Shown: positions 1-8,391 of the stretch, one piece after another | Position numbering within the stretch: position 1 is the stretch's first letter | Layout of the letters: every line of letters begins with the position of its first letter | Source of the DNA: Ilumatobacteraceae bacterium | GTDB lineage: Bacteria > Actinomycetota > Acidimicrobiia > Acidimicrobiales > Ilumatobacteraceae | Reading direction: 5' to 3' | DNA: 23,527 bases | Assembly (NCBI GenBank): GCA_016650435.1 | Contig: JAENVT010000149.1 | Coordinates: forward strand, 1-23,527 | Notes under the pieces: generated by a model | Seen by the model: only the letters and a program-made list of their open reading frames with translations | Database searches by the model: none | What the model was told of the DNA's origin: nothing | Translations under genes and position numbers: made by a program

Positions 1-24
1 CCCTGATGCAAACGTCTCACTCCG

Positions 25-70
25 TCTGCGGTCGCTTCGGCGCTGGAGTGCCGACACCGCCAACCGCAGA
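25..70 (+). promoter_or_regulatory. Stem-loop in the rpsB leader abutting the SD
   Basis: Bases 25-32 (TCTGCGGT) and 63-70 (ACCGCAGA) are perfect 8-base inverted repeats. Inside them, 37-41 (TCGGC) and 50-54 (GCCGA) can form a second stem. The outer stem ends exactly where the SD (71-77) begins, so folding could affect ribosome access. No T-run follows, so it does not look like an intrinsic terminator. Autoregulation of rpsB mRNA by S2 is known in bacteria; that this hairpin serves it is inference, and the start of the leader lies outside the window. Confidence 0.4.
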
Positions 71-77
71 GGAGGAG
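71..77 (+). promoter_or_regulatory. Shine-Dalgarno of rpsB
   Basis: GGAGGAG lies eight bases before the ATG at 86. It is one of the strongest ribosome binding sites in a window where many genes lack one, and it fixes the rpsB start. Confidence 0.8.
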
Positions 78-85
78 TAACCATC

Positions 86-1099
86 ATGGCCGTCGTCACC
101 ATGCGACAGATGCTCGAAGCAGGTGTGCACTTCGGGCACCAGACCCGCCGTTGGAACCCCAAGATGAAGCGATTCATCTTTGGCGAGCGCAACGGCATCT
201 ACATCATCGATCTCGAGCAGACGCTGACGCGCGTCGAGACCGCCTACAACTTCGTTCGCGACCTGGCCGCCGGCGGCGGCACGGTGTTGTTCATCGGCAC
301 CAAGAAGCAGGCACAGGATCCTGTGCGCAGCTATGCCGAGAAGTGCGGCATGTCGTACGTCAACGAGCGTTGGCTCGGCGGCATGTTGACGAACTTCGAA
401 ACCATCGCCAAGCGCGTGTCGAAGATGCAGGAATACGAGCGCATGCGCATCTCCGGCGAGTTCGACTCGATGCCGAAGAAAGAAGCACTGCTGCTGGGCC
501 GCGAGCTCGAGAAGCTGCAGAAGAACCTCGGCGGCATACGCAACATGAGCAGGCGTCCCGACGCGGTGTTCATCCTCGACACCAAGAAAGAGCACATTGC
601 TGTTACCGAGGCCAACAAGCTGAAGATCCCGGTCATCGCCGTCGTCGACACCAATGTTGATCCCGATGTCGTGCAGTTCCCGATCCCCGGCAACGACGAT
701 GCCATTCGCGCCAATGCGCTGATGAGCCGAGTCATCGCCGAGGCGATCGAAGAGGGCCGGTTCATCGCCAGCAAGCGCAACCCGCAGGTCTCTGCGGCAC
801 CGAAGCGCACCGCCGAAGACGAGGCAGCGTTTGCCGCGTCCCAGGCTGATGCCCGCCGTCAGGCCGCTGCCGCACAGGCCGAGCGCGACGCACGCGTCGC
901 CTCGACCGGTTCAGCAGTAGCCGTGGCTGACGAGCCGTCGACCGGTGGCAGCGTTGACACCGTCGCAGCGAGCGATGTCCCGGCAACGGAGACAGCGCCC
1001 CCGACCGAGACCCCAGCCGAGACGGGGGTCGGTACCGAGTCCGAGACCGATACCGATGCCGATGTCGAGACAAACCCTGAGACCGAGACCGAAGGCTGA
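86..1099 (+). CDS. rpsB: 30S ribosomal protein S2
   Basis: Small-subunit ribosomal protein S2, needed for a functional 30S particle. The 337-residue product opens with the typical S2 segment ([20 protein letters not shown], residues 6-25) and continues with the conserved FIGTKKQAQ (69-77) and [11 protein letters not shown] (94-104) blocks. The S2 core ends near residue 230. About 105 extra residues follow: an Ala/Arg/Gln-rich helical stretch (about 240-270), then a Thr/Glu/Asp/Pro-rich acidic tail to the end. Bacterial S2 is usually about 230-270 residues, so the tail is long. The ATG is fixed by a strong SD (GGAGGAG, 71-77) eight bases upstream. First gene of a plus-strand cluster, with tsf eight bases downstream. 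Identification is firm; any function of the tail is unknown. Confidence 0.98.
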   Translation: MAVVTMRQMLEAGVHFGHQTRRWNPKMKRFIFGERNGIYIIDLEQTLTRVETAYNFVRDLAAGGGTVLFIGTKKQAQDPVRSYAEKCGMSYVNERWLGGMLTNFETIAKRVSKMQEYERMRISGEFDSMPKKEALLLGRELEKLQKNLGGIRNMSRRPDAVFILDTKKEHIAVTEANKLKIPVIAVVDTNVDPDVVQFPIPGNDDAIRANALMSRVIAEAIEEGRFIASKRNPQVSAAPKRTAEDEAAFAASQADARRQAAAAQAERDARVASTGSAVAVADEPSTGGSVDTVAASDVPATETAPPTETPAETGVGTESETDTDADVETNPETETEG

Positions 1100-1107
1100 T
1101 ACGGAAA

Positions 1108-1896
1108 ATGGCATTCACTGCGAAGGACGTACAGGCCCTGCGCCAGGCCACTGGCGCAGGCATGATGGACGCCAAGAAGGCCCTCGAGGCCAACGACGGC
1201 GACATGGAATCTTCGAAGCAATGGCTGCGCGAGAAGGGCCTGGCCGCCAGTGCCAAGCGCGACGATCGCGAAAACAACCAGGGCCTCGTTGCTCTGGTCA
1301 TCGACGGCAACGTCGGCGCGATCGTCAAGCTGAAGAGCGAGACCGATTTCGTCGCCGGCAGCGACCTGTTCAAGGCCGAGGCCGAGACTCTGGCCAAGCT
1401 GGTCGTCGCCGAGGGTGAGGCCGCCGTGGCCAAGCGCTCGGCCCAGCTCGACGACCTCAAAATCACCCTCAAAGAGAAGATCGAGCTTGGCGACGTCGTT
1501 CGGTTCGAAGCAGCATCTGGCAACGTGCTCGACAGCTACCTGCACCTGCAGGGTGGCCGCGGCATCAATGCAGTACTGGTCGAAATGGCCAATGCATCGC
1601 AGTCGCTGGCCCACGACGTGGCTGTGCACATCGCTTTTGCCCGGCCAAAGTACCTGAGCCGCAACGACGTGCCCGAGGACGTGGTTGCCCACGAGCGCCA
1701 AACGCTGGAGACAATCAGCCGCAACGAGGGCAAGCCTGAGGCAGCGTTGCCGAAGATCATCGAAGGTCGCCTCAACGGTTTCTACAAGGACGTAGCTCTG
1801 CTCGATCAGCCGTATGCCAAGGACGATAAGCAGTCGATCACCCAGGTCATCGGGTCCGCCTCCATCGTCCGCTTCGCCCAGGTCGAGATCGGCTGA
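1108..1896 (+). CDS. tsf: Translation elongation factor Ts
   Basis: Guanine-nucleotide exchange factor that regenerates EF-Tu-GTP in the cytosol. The 262-residue protein starts with the UBA-like N-terminal domain ([20 protein letters not shown], residues 8-27). It has the EF-Tu contact motif [12 protein letters not shown] (77-88) and ends with the usual [14 protein letters not shown] block. Its length is slightly below that of the E. coli protein (283) and normal for actinobacteria. It follows rpsB after eight bases, the near-universal rpsB-tsf pairing. Upstream there is only a weak GAAGG (1091-1095) inside the end of rpsB, so translational coupling to rpsB is plausible. Confidence 0.98.
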   Translation: MAFTAKDVQALRQATGAGMMDAKKALEANDGDMESSKQWLREKGLAASAKRDDRENNQGLVALVIDGNVGAIVKLKSETDFVAGSDLFKAEAETLAKLVVAEGEAAVAKRSAQLDDLKITLKEKIELGDVVRFEAASGNVLDSYLHLQGGRGINAVLVEMANASQSLAHDVAVHIAFARPKYLSRNDVPEDVVAHERQTLETISRNEGKPEAALPKIIEGRLNGFYKDVALLDQPYAKDDKQSITQVIGSASIVRFAQVEIG

Positions 1897-1903
1897 GCGG
1901 GGT

Positions 1904-2635
1904 ATGACCTCGGCGGCATCGCCCCGATGGAAGCGCATCGTCTTCAAACCCTCTGGCGAGGCTCTCGCGGGTGACTCAGGCCAAGGGCTCGACGCGGCAA
2001 CGCTCGATTCGACGGCTCAAGAGATCATTGCCGTGCGCGAAATGGACGTCGACGTTTGCGTCGTCGTAGGTGGCGGCAACTTCTGGCGAGGGCGCACGGG
2101 CGCCATGTCGGGCATGGATGCCACGCAGTCCGACCACATCGGGATGCTCGGCACCGTGATGAATGCTCTCGCCCTCCAGGACGCGCTGGAACGCGCCGGA
2201 CAAGACACGAGGGTGCAGAGCGCCATCGAAATGCCGCGACTCTGCGAGCCATACATCCGTCGCAAGGCAATGCGTCATCTCGAGCAGGGCCGGGTCGTGA
2301 TCTTTGCCGCAGGAACTGGCAACCCGTTCTTCACCACCGATACCGCCGCAGCACTACGCGCCGCGGAGATCGATGCCGATGCCCTGCTGAAAGGCACGCA
2401 TTCCGGTGTCGACGGGGTTTATAGCGCCGATCCCCGCACCGAGCCAGCGGCTTCGAAGTACGACGAGATCACCTACATCGAGGTGATGACCAAGGATCTC
2501 AAGGTCATGGACGCAACTGCGATCGCCTTCTGTCGCGACAACACCATTCCCATCGTTGTGTTCGACATGTCGTCACCAGGCAGATTGCAAGCGATTCTGC
2601 GGGGCGAACGTGTCGGCACGATCATCCAGGGCTAA
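1904..2635 (+). CDS. pyrH: UMP kinase
   Basis: Amino-acid-kinase-fold UMP kinase, which makes UDP from UMP and ATP in pyrimidine nucleotide synthesis. From the ATG at 1904 it is 243 residues, the usual size. Visible motifs are KPSGEAL (15-21), GGGNFWRG (56-63), [11 protein letters not shown] (77-87) and [17 protein letters not shown] (137-153), followed by [20 protein letters not shown]. The frame stays open back to 1814, but that would overlap tsf by over 80 bases and add a Ser/Arg-rich stretch foreign to the family. The start at 1904 is seven bases after the tsf stop and has GCGGGG upstream. Confidence 0.97.
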   Translation: MTSAASPRWKRIVFKPSGEALAGDSGQGLDAATLDSTAQEIIAVREMDVDVCVVVGGGNFWRGRTGAMSGMDATQSDHIGMLGTVMNALALQDALERAGQDTRVQSAIEMPRLCEPYIRRKAMRHLEQGRVVIFAAGTGNPFFTTDTAAALRAAEIDADALLKGTHSGVDGVYSADPRTEPAASKYDEITYIEVMTKDLKVMDATAIAFCRDNTIPIVVFDMSSPGRLQAILRGERVGTIIQG

Positions 2636-2680
2636 CGGGATGTTCGTCACGCCTAGTCGCCGGTCGATACGCTGGGTGAT

Positions 2681-3238
2681 GTGATCGAAGAAACCCTTCT
2701 CGACGCCATCGACAAGATGGAGAAGGCAGTTGAGCACGTGCAAAGTCAGTTCACGACGGTCCGCACCGGCCGGGCATCGCCGGCGCTTGTCGAGAAGTTG
2801 ATGGTCGACTACTACGGCTCGATGGTTCCGATCCAGCAGCTGGCCGGTTTTCAGGTTCCTGAGGCTCGCCAACTGATCGTCAAACCGCACGATCGAAATT
2901 CACTCGTAGGCATCGAGAAGGCCATCCGCGACAGCGATCTCGGTGTCAGCCCGTCCAACGACGGCGTGATCATTCGTCTCAACTTCCCCCCGCTCACCGA
3001 GCAGCGCCGCAAGGAGTTCGTCAAGATCGTCAAGAACATGGCGGAAGATGGTCGGGTCGCAGTCCGCAACATTCGTCGCGACGCCCGCAAGCATCTCGAC
3101 GCTGCCGAGAAGGCCGCAGAGATCTCTGCCAACGAACTCGACCGGGCAGAGAAGGAAATCGAGCGCATCACCCACGAGCACGTGGAGTTGATCGACAAGG
3201 CGTTCGGCCGCAAAGAGCAAGAACTCCTCGAGGTCTGA
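2681..3238 (+). CDS. frr: Ribosome recycling factor
   Basis: Together with EF-G, splits post-termination ribosomes. At 185 residues it has exactly the family length. It shows the conserved VRTGRASP (27-34), the long three-helix-bundle sequence and VRNIRRDA near residue 128. The start is GTG at 2681; the ATG two bases earlier is followed at once by a stop. The gap to pyrH is 45 bases and has no clear promoter or terminator. It is part of the conserved rpsB-tsf-pyrH-frr order. Confidence 0.97.
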   Translation: MIEETLLDAIDKMEKAVEHVQSQFTTVRTGRASPALVEKLMVDYYGSMVPIQQLAGFQVPEARQLIVKPHDRNSLVGIEKAIRDSDLGVSPSNDGVIIRLNFPPLTEQRRKEFVKIVKNMAEDGRVAVRNIRRDARKHLDAAEKAAEISANELDRAEKEIERITHEHVELIDKAFGRKEQELLEV

Positions 3239-3257
3239 GCGAGCAAAGGGGATTTGC

Positions 3258-4670
3258 ATGACTGACGACGCACGGCGTCCACGACGCCCAGACGAAGGGG
3301 AAGCAGAGGACTACGGTCCACCGTTGTTCGCCGAATCGACCGAGGACGACGACGACACCACCGATGGCTTGTCGTTCGGCGCGTCCGACACCGGCCCGTT
3401 GCCGCACTGGACGGAGCCGCCGACTGGCGAGATGCCTCGGACGCTCACGACCTCGGCGCCGGCGGATCCAAGCGACGATCTCGACGTGTGGTCGTCGTTT
3501 GCCGGTAAGGCGCCCGTGTGGAGTGACGACCAGCCCGTCGATCCTCACGACGAGACCAACGAGATCGAGCGGGTCATCGCCATCGAGCCGATTGCCGACG
3601 ACATCGACGATGTGACCAACCGCGACGATTCCATTCCGTTGCGGCGCGAGCCCGGCCGAATCACGATCGGCACGGATCCCACCGACGACCGCTCGCGCCC
3701 GGTACCCCGCAAGGGCCGGCCCGGCGAAGCGACTCGCGGGGGTCGCCCGGCCCGCTCCGGTTCCACCCCACGACCGCCGGCGCGACCAACGAAGTCCGGT
3801 AATGGCCGCGACCTTCCGACAGCTATCGGTGTCGGAGTCATGCTCGCAATCGTGTTCATAATCGCCGTCATCGTCGGTCCGAAGCTCGTGCTGCTCGTGG
3901 TCGTAGCGGTACTCGGCCTCGGATCCATCGAATATTTCGACAAGGTCTCCGAGAAGGGCTACCGACCGGCCACGATGATCGGAATCATCGCCTGCGTGGC
4001 GACGCCGATCGCCGCATATTGGGCGGGCGAGCAGGCGTTGCCGCTGATCATCGCCTTGGGGTTCGTCGCCGCGGCGATCACGTTCATCGGTGCAAAGAGC
4101 CTCGAAGCTGCGCCGATGCCGAACATGGCCATCACAACGCTCGGCGTCGTGTGGATCGGTTTCCTCGGATCATTCGCAGCATTGATCCTGCGGTACTCGA
4201 AGGGATCCGGCTTGCCCGTCGCCGCCGGCTTCTTCAGCACCAGCATCGGCACCGACACGCTGTGCGTGTTGGCGATCGGTGTCGTCGCAAACGACATTGG
4301 CGCGCTGGCACTCGGCAGCGCTGCAGGCAAATCACCCCTGCGCGCCTGGATCAGCCCCAACAAGAGCGTCGAAGGTCTGTTCGGCGGCACTGTCGCCACC
4401 ATCCTGGCGATGATCATCATCGGCCTCACCGATCGCTCGACCACATGGAACAGCGCTGGTGATCTCATCATCTTGGGCATCGTGATCTCGGTCATGGCCC
4501 CGCTCGGTGATCTCACCGAGAGCATGTTCAAGCGCAATCTCGACGTCAAAGACTTCGGTGCTCTCATCAAGGGCCATGGCGGAGTTCTCGACCGGTTCGA
4601 CGGGTTCTTGTTCTGCCTGCCGGCGGTGTACTACCTCCTGCAGCTGCTCCATCCCTGGGTCACCAAATAG
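3258..4670 (+). CDS. cdsA: Phosphatidate cytidylyltransferase (CDP-diglyceride synthase) with a long N-terminal extension
   Basis: Membrane enzyme that makes CDP-diacylglycerol from phosphatidic acid and CTP, the entry to phospholipid synthesis. The CDS signature is intact at residues 422-449: SMFKRNLDVKDF, then KGHGGVLDRFDG. The upstream SPNKSVEG block (366-373) is also family-typical. Hydrophobic segments begin at residue 186 and fill the rest of the 470-residue protein. The first 185 residues are not membrane-like: an Asp/Glu-rich part (1-125), then an Arg/Pro/Gly-rich part (129-184). Bacterial CdsA is usually about 270-310 residues, so this is an added, probably disordered cytoplasmic domain. 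The ATG is preceded by AAAGGGGA. The gap to frr is 19 bases. Confidence 0.95.
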   Translation: MTDDARRPRRPDEGEAEDYGPPLFAESTEDDDDTTDGLSFGASDTGPLPHWTEPPTGEMPRTLTTSAPADPSDDLDVWSSFAGKAPVWSDDQPVDPHDETNEIERVIAIEPIADDIDDVTNRDDSIPLRREPGRITIGTDPTDDRSRPVPRKGRPGEATRGGRPARSGSTPRPPARPTKSGNGRDLPTAIGVGVMLAIVFIIAVIVGPKLVLLVVVAVLGLGSIEYFDKVSEKGYRPATMIGIIACVATPIAAYWAGEQALPLIIALGFVAAAITFIGAKSLEAAPMPNMAITTLGVVWIGFLGSFAALILRYSKGSGLPVAAGFFSTSIGTDTLCVLAIGVVANDIGALALGSAAGKSPLRAWISPNKSVEGLFGGTVATILAMIIIGLTDRSTTWNSAGDLIILGIVISVMAPLGDLTESMFKRNLDVKDFGALIKGHGGVLDRFDGFLFCLPAVYYLLQLLHPWVTK

Positions 4671-4727
4671 CCGTGAGAATTGGCGGGCCGAGGATGCTTC
4701 GCCCGTGGCCGATGCGAGACTGACGGC

Positions 4728-5870
4728 ATGTCAGCTGTGCGTGTCGCGATTGCAGGCTCCTCCGGGTCGATCGGCGTACAAACGCTCGACGTCATCCGCG
4801 CCGAACCTGGGCAGTACGAGGTCGTTGCTCTTGGCGTCGGCTCGTCGATCGACGTGCTCATCGCCCAGGCCAACGAGTTCCGCCCGAAGGTCGTTGCAGT
4901 TGCCGATCCGGCCGGACGGGCCGAGGTCGCCGCGGCCTTGCCGTTCGCCGAAGTGGTCGCTGACCTTGCCGATCTGGCGGACGACGCCGACGTTGTCGTC
5001 AACGGTGTCGTCGGCTTCGCCGGTCTCTCGGTCACGGTGCGCACCCTTCAGAAAGGAAGGCGGCTGGCGCTGGCCAACAAGGAGAGCCTCATTGCCGGCG
5101 CGCCGGTCGTTCAGCCGCTGCGGTCGACTGCCGGCGCCGAACTGGTGCCTGTCGACAGCGAGCACTGCGCGGTGCATCAATGCCTGCGCACCAGCATCGA
5201 TGCCGATCGCGAGGTGGCCAGAATTGTGCTCACCGCCAGTGGCGGTCCCTTCCGCGGCCGAACGAGCGCCGATCTTGCCGACGTCGGTGTCGATCAGGCA
5301 CTCGCTCACCCGACGTGGAAGATGGGTCCGAAGATCACCATCGACTCGAGCACGCTGATGAACAAGGGCCTGGAGGTGATCGAGGCCCACGAGCTGTTTG
5401 GCACGCCCTTCGACAAGATCGAGGTGGTCGTGCACCCACAGTCTGTTGTGCACTCGATGGTCGAGTTCACCGATGGAGCGACGATTGCCCAGCTCAGCAA
5501 GCCCGACATGCGGCTGGCGATCGGCTATGCGCTGGCGTATCCGAATCGAGTGACCTCGGCGTTCGGCCGGATCGACTGGGCAGAGTTGCGGCGCCTCGAC
5601 TTCGAACCTCCCGATACGGCTACCTTCCGCTGTTTGCCGTTGGCTTACGAGGCTGGACGGATCGGCAGTACAGCTCCCGCATGGCTCAGCGCGGCCAACG
5701 AAATGGCTGTCGAAGCATTCCTAGCGAGGCGGATCCGCTGGTCGCAGATTGCCGAAGTGTGTGACGCAACACTCCAGCGCTTCGAGCGATCTGCCGATAG
5801 AACGGTGGACGACATCATTGCTGCCGATGCTCGCGCACGTCAGGTGGCCACGGAGGTTCTTGCAGCGTGA
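4728..5870 (+). CDS. dxr: 1-deoxy-D-xylulose 5-phosphate reductoisomerase
   Basis: Converts DXP to 2-C-methyl-D-erythritol 4-phosphate with NADPH, the first committed MEP-pathway step. The 380-residue protein has the NADPH loop GSSGSIG (10-16), ANKESLIAG (116-124) and PVDSEHCAVHQ (141-151) with metal ligands D143 and E145. It also has LTASGGPFRG (168-177), the flexible-loop tryptophan in HPTWKMG (194-200) and the third ligand E216 in MNKGLEVIEAHELF. The ATG at 4728 puts the Rossmann strand right at the N-terminus, as in the family; the open frame reaches back to a TTG at 4680 but adds a Cys/Arg-rich stretch without precedent. Its end overlaps the next gene by four bases. Confidence 0.97.
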   Translation: MSAVRVAIAGSSGSIGVQTLDVIRAEPGQYEVVALGVGSSIDVLIAQANEFRPKVVAVADPAGRAEVAAALPFAEVVADLADLADDADVVVNGVVGFAGLSVTVRTLQKGRRLALANKESLIAGAPVVQPLRSTAGAELVPVDSEHCAVHQCLRTSIDADREVARIVLTASGGPFRGRTSADLADVGVDQALAHPTWKMGPKITIDSSTLMNKGLEVIEAHELFGTPFDKIEVVVHPQSVVHSMVEFTDGATIAQLSKPDMRLAIGYALAYPNRVTSAFGRIDWAELRRLDFEPPDTATFRCLPLAYEAGRIGSTAPAWLSAANEMAVEAFLARRIRWSQIAEVCDATLQRFERSADRTVDDIIAADARARQVATEVLAA

Positions 5871-7126
5871 GTGATACGTACACCAAGTTTCGCAACGAGG
5901 TGATGGCCGGCGGCGCCGACAACCCCGACCTCGAGCCGACAGCTGGTGGAAAGACCGCGTTCATCGGGTTGGCCGTGATCGTTGGATTACTCGTCCTGCT
6001 GTACACGTGGAGCACGTGGGCATTCGTGTTCGTGATCGGGCTGCTGATTTCTATCTTCCTGCACGAGATGGGGCACTTCGTCACCGCTCGGCTGACCGGT
6101 ATGAAGGCCACCCAGTTCTTCTTGTTCATGGGTCCAAAGCTGTGGAGTTTCCGCCACGGCGAGACCGAATACGGGCTGCGCGCCTACCCGGTCGGCGCAT
6201 TCGTCCGGATCATCGGGATGAACAACCTCGACGACGTGGAACCAGAAGACGAGGCCCGCGCCTACCGCAACAAGAGCTATCCGCGACGCATGCTGGTGAT
6301 CACGGCCGGCTCGGTCATGCACATCCTCATCGCCATCGCCTTGATCTTTGCCGTCTATTCGGTCAACGGCCGGCGAGTCGAAACCGACCGAGTGGGCATC
6401 GGCAGCATCTCCGCCGGTTATCCGGCGGCGCGAGCGGGCGTCGAGGCCGGCGACATCGTCGTCTCCATCGACGGCGTACAGCCGACGACACCTCAGCAGT
6501 TCATCGACCAGATTCACAGCCACCAGCCCGGCGATTCGGTGACCGTGGTGCTCGATCGGGATGGCCAGACGCTGACGAAGGACATCACGTTGGTTTCCAA
6601 CCCGACAGCAGGCGTGAGCGCCAGCACGGCGTTCCTCGGTGTCGGCTCCGGTAGCGAGGTCGTCTGGAACAACGAATCGGTCGCGCGGGCCGCGAGCGAC
6701 AGCATCTTCGACCTTGGCCCAACGGTCTGGCAGAGCATCAAGGGTGTGGTCAAGGTGCTCAATCCGGTCAACATCGTCGGTCACCTCACGGGTTCGAACA
6801 ACGATCTCAACACCCGGCCAACCACGGTGGTTGGAATCAGCAAGCTCAGCGCCGAGATAGGTGACTCATCGGGTTTCGGTGGTCTGTTGTTGACGCTCGC
6901 TGCGGTCAACGTATTCGTCGGGCTGCTCAACATGTTCCCTGTGCTGCCGTTCGACGGTGGGCATGCCGCGATCGCCACCTACGAGCGCGTGCGGACGCGC
7001 CGTGGACGGCCGCCCTACCGCGCCGACATCACCAAGATGATCCCAGTGGCGATGACGATGATGGCCGTGCTGGCGATGCTGTTCATCACTGGCATCTATC
7101 TCGATTTCGCCAAGCCACTGCGCTGA
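5867..7126 (+). CDS. Site-2-protease-family zinc metalloprotease (RseP/Rip1 type)
   Basis: Intramembrane M50 protease; relatives cleave anti-sigma factors and other membrane substrates. The 419-residue protein has a first membrane segment at about 31-50, then the zinc motif HEMGH (66-70). A PDZ domain spans about 175-245 (GYPAARAGVEAGDIVVSIDG), and the second catalytic motif NMFPVLPFDGGH (355-366) supplies the third zinc ligand, D363. The GTG start overlaps the dxr stop in GTGA, implying translational coupling; an ATG at 5902 is a less likely alternative. The dxr-protease-ispG order is common in actinobacteria (rip1 in mycobacteria). The substrate cannot be told from sequence. Confidence 0.94.
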   Translation: MSDTYTKFRNEVMAGGADNPDLEPTAGGKTAFIGLAVIVGLLVLLYTWSTWAFVFVIGLLISIFLHEMGHFVTARLTGMKATQFFLFMGPKLWSFRHGETEYGLRAYPVGAFVRIIGMNNLDDVEPEDEARAYRNKSYPRRMLVITAGSVMHILIAIALIFAVYSVNGRRVETDRVGIGSISAGYPAARAGVEAGDIVVSIDGVQPTTPQQFIDQIHSHQPGDSVTVVLDRDGQTLTKDITLVSNPTAGVSASTAFLGVGSGSEVVWNNESVARAASDSIFDLGPTVWQSIKGVVKVLNPVNIVGHLTGSNNDLNTRPTTVVGISKLSAEIGDSSGFGGLLLTLAAVNVFVGLLNMFPVLPFDGGHAAIATYERVRTRRGRPPYRADITKMIPVAMTMMAVLAMLFITGIYLDFAKPLR

Positions 7127-7143
7127 GCTGGCACACTTCTTCC

Positions 7144-8370
7144 ATGTCCTTCGCGCGCAAGGCCACTCGCCAGATCATCGTTGGAAAGGGGCCAATCGCG
7201 GTTCCCGTCGGTGGCGGTGCACCGATCTCGGTGCAGTCGATGACGATCACCAAGACGGCGGACGTCGAAGGAACGCTGCAGCAGATCTATGCGTTGGCGG
7301 CCGCCGGCTGCGACATCGTCCGTTGTACCTGCAACGAGCAGGAAGCAGCGGAGGGGCTCGCCCAGATCGTGCCCCGTTCGCCCATTCCGATCATTGCCGA
7401 CATCCATCATCAGTACCGCATGGCCCTGGCGGCGATGGAGGCCGGCGTTCATGGCCTACGCCTCAACCCCGGAAACATCCGCAAGCCCGAGCACATCAAA
7501 GCTGTGGCTTCGGAGGCCCGCGACCGGCAGATCTCGATCCGCATCGGCGTCAACGGAGGCTCACTGGACCCGTCGCTCTACGAGAAGTACGGCGGCATCA
7601 CGCCCGAGGCCATGGTCGAGAGCGCCCAGCGGGAGATGGCCTACTTCCACGAAGTCGACTTCGACCTCATGAAGATCAGCGTCAAGGCGTCGAGCGTGCC
7701 GTTGATGGTCGAGGCCTACCGACAGCTCAGTGATGTCACCGACGTGCCGCTGCACCTCGGCGTGACCGAGGCTGGGCCGCCGCCCGCCGGATTGGTGAAG
7801 GCCACTGCAGGTATCGCCACCCTGCTGATGGAGGGCATCGGCGACACGATCCGCTACTCGCTCACCGCCGACCCAGTCGAAGAGGCGCGAGCCGGCAGGC
7901 AGCTCCTCGAGGCGCTCGGTCTTCGCGAACGCAAGAACATCGACCTGATCGCCTGCCCCAGTTGCGGCCGCGCCGAAATCGACGTCATCGACGTCGCCAA
8001 CCGGGCGATGAAGGCATTCGGCGATCGCCAGATCCCACTGCAGGTCGCGGTGATGGGTTGCGTCGTCAACGGTCCCGGTGAAGCGCGCGAGGCCGACCTC
8101 GGAATCGCTGCGGGAAACAAGCGCGGCCACCTGTTCGTGAAGGGTCGCAACGTGGCGGTCGTGCCGGAGTCTGAGATGGTCGAAGCATTGGTCGAGTGGG
8201 CGGAGTTCATCAACGAGCACGGAACCGAAGCCGCGATCGCCCGCGTCGACACTGCTCTGGCCGAACGCGAAGCCGCCAAGGACAGGGCCAAGTTGATGAA
8301 CGACCAGGGCGACGACGTAAACCATTCGCAGGAACGCATCGTCGAGATCAGACGAACCACAAGGCACTAG
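7144..8370 (+). CDS. ispG: (E)-4-hydroxy-3-methylbut-2-enyl-diphosphate synthase
   Basis: Iron-sulfur enzyme that reduces ME-cPP to HMBPP, the penultimate MEP-pathway step. The 408-residue protein has the N-terminal TIM-barrel region (VGGGAPISVQSMT, about 22-34; GLRLNPGNI, about 104-112). The C-terminal [4Fe-4S] ligands are C271 and C274 in ACPSCGRAEIDV and C306 in GCVVNGPGEA, with catalytic E313. The last 40 or so residues are charged and extend past the usual end. It starts 17 bases after the protease gene with no visible SD. With dxr it gives two MEP genes in one cluster. Confidence 0.97.
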   Translation: MSFARKATRQIIVGKGPIAVPVGGGAPISVQSMTITKTADVEGTLQQIYALAAAGCDIVRCTCNEQEAAEGLAQIVPRSPIPIIADIHHQYRMALAAMEAGVHGLRLNPGNIRKPEHIKAVASEARDRQISIRIGVNGGSLDPSLYEKYGGITPEAMVESAQREMAYFHEVDFDLMKISVKASSVPLMVEAYRQLSDVTDVPLHLGVTEAGPPPAGLVKATAGIATLLMEGIGDTIRYSLTADPVEEARAGRQLLEALGLRERKNIDLIACPSCGRAEIDVIDVANRAMKAFGDRQIPLQVAVMGCVVNGPGEAREADLGIAAGNKRGHLFVKGRNVAVVPESEMVEALVEWAEFINEHGTEAAIARVDTALAEREAAKDRAKLMNDQGDDVNHSQERIVEIRRTTRH

Positions 8371-8391
8371 CCAGAGCCTCCGCCGATAGCT

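Noticed and set aside
859..1947. A 362-codon minus-strand frame across rpsB and tsf
   Set aside because: It lies antisense to two certain genes, and its Val/Leu/Asp/Gly-rich low-complexity product looks like a shadow frame.
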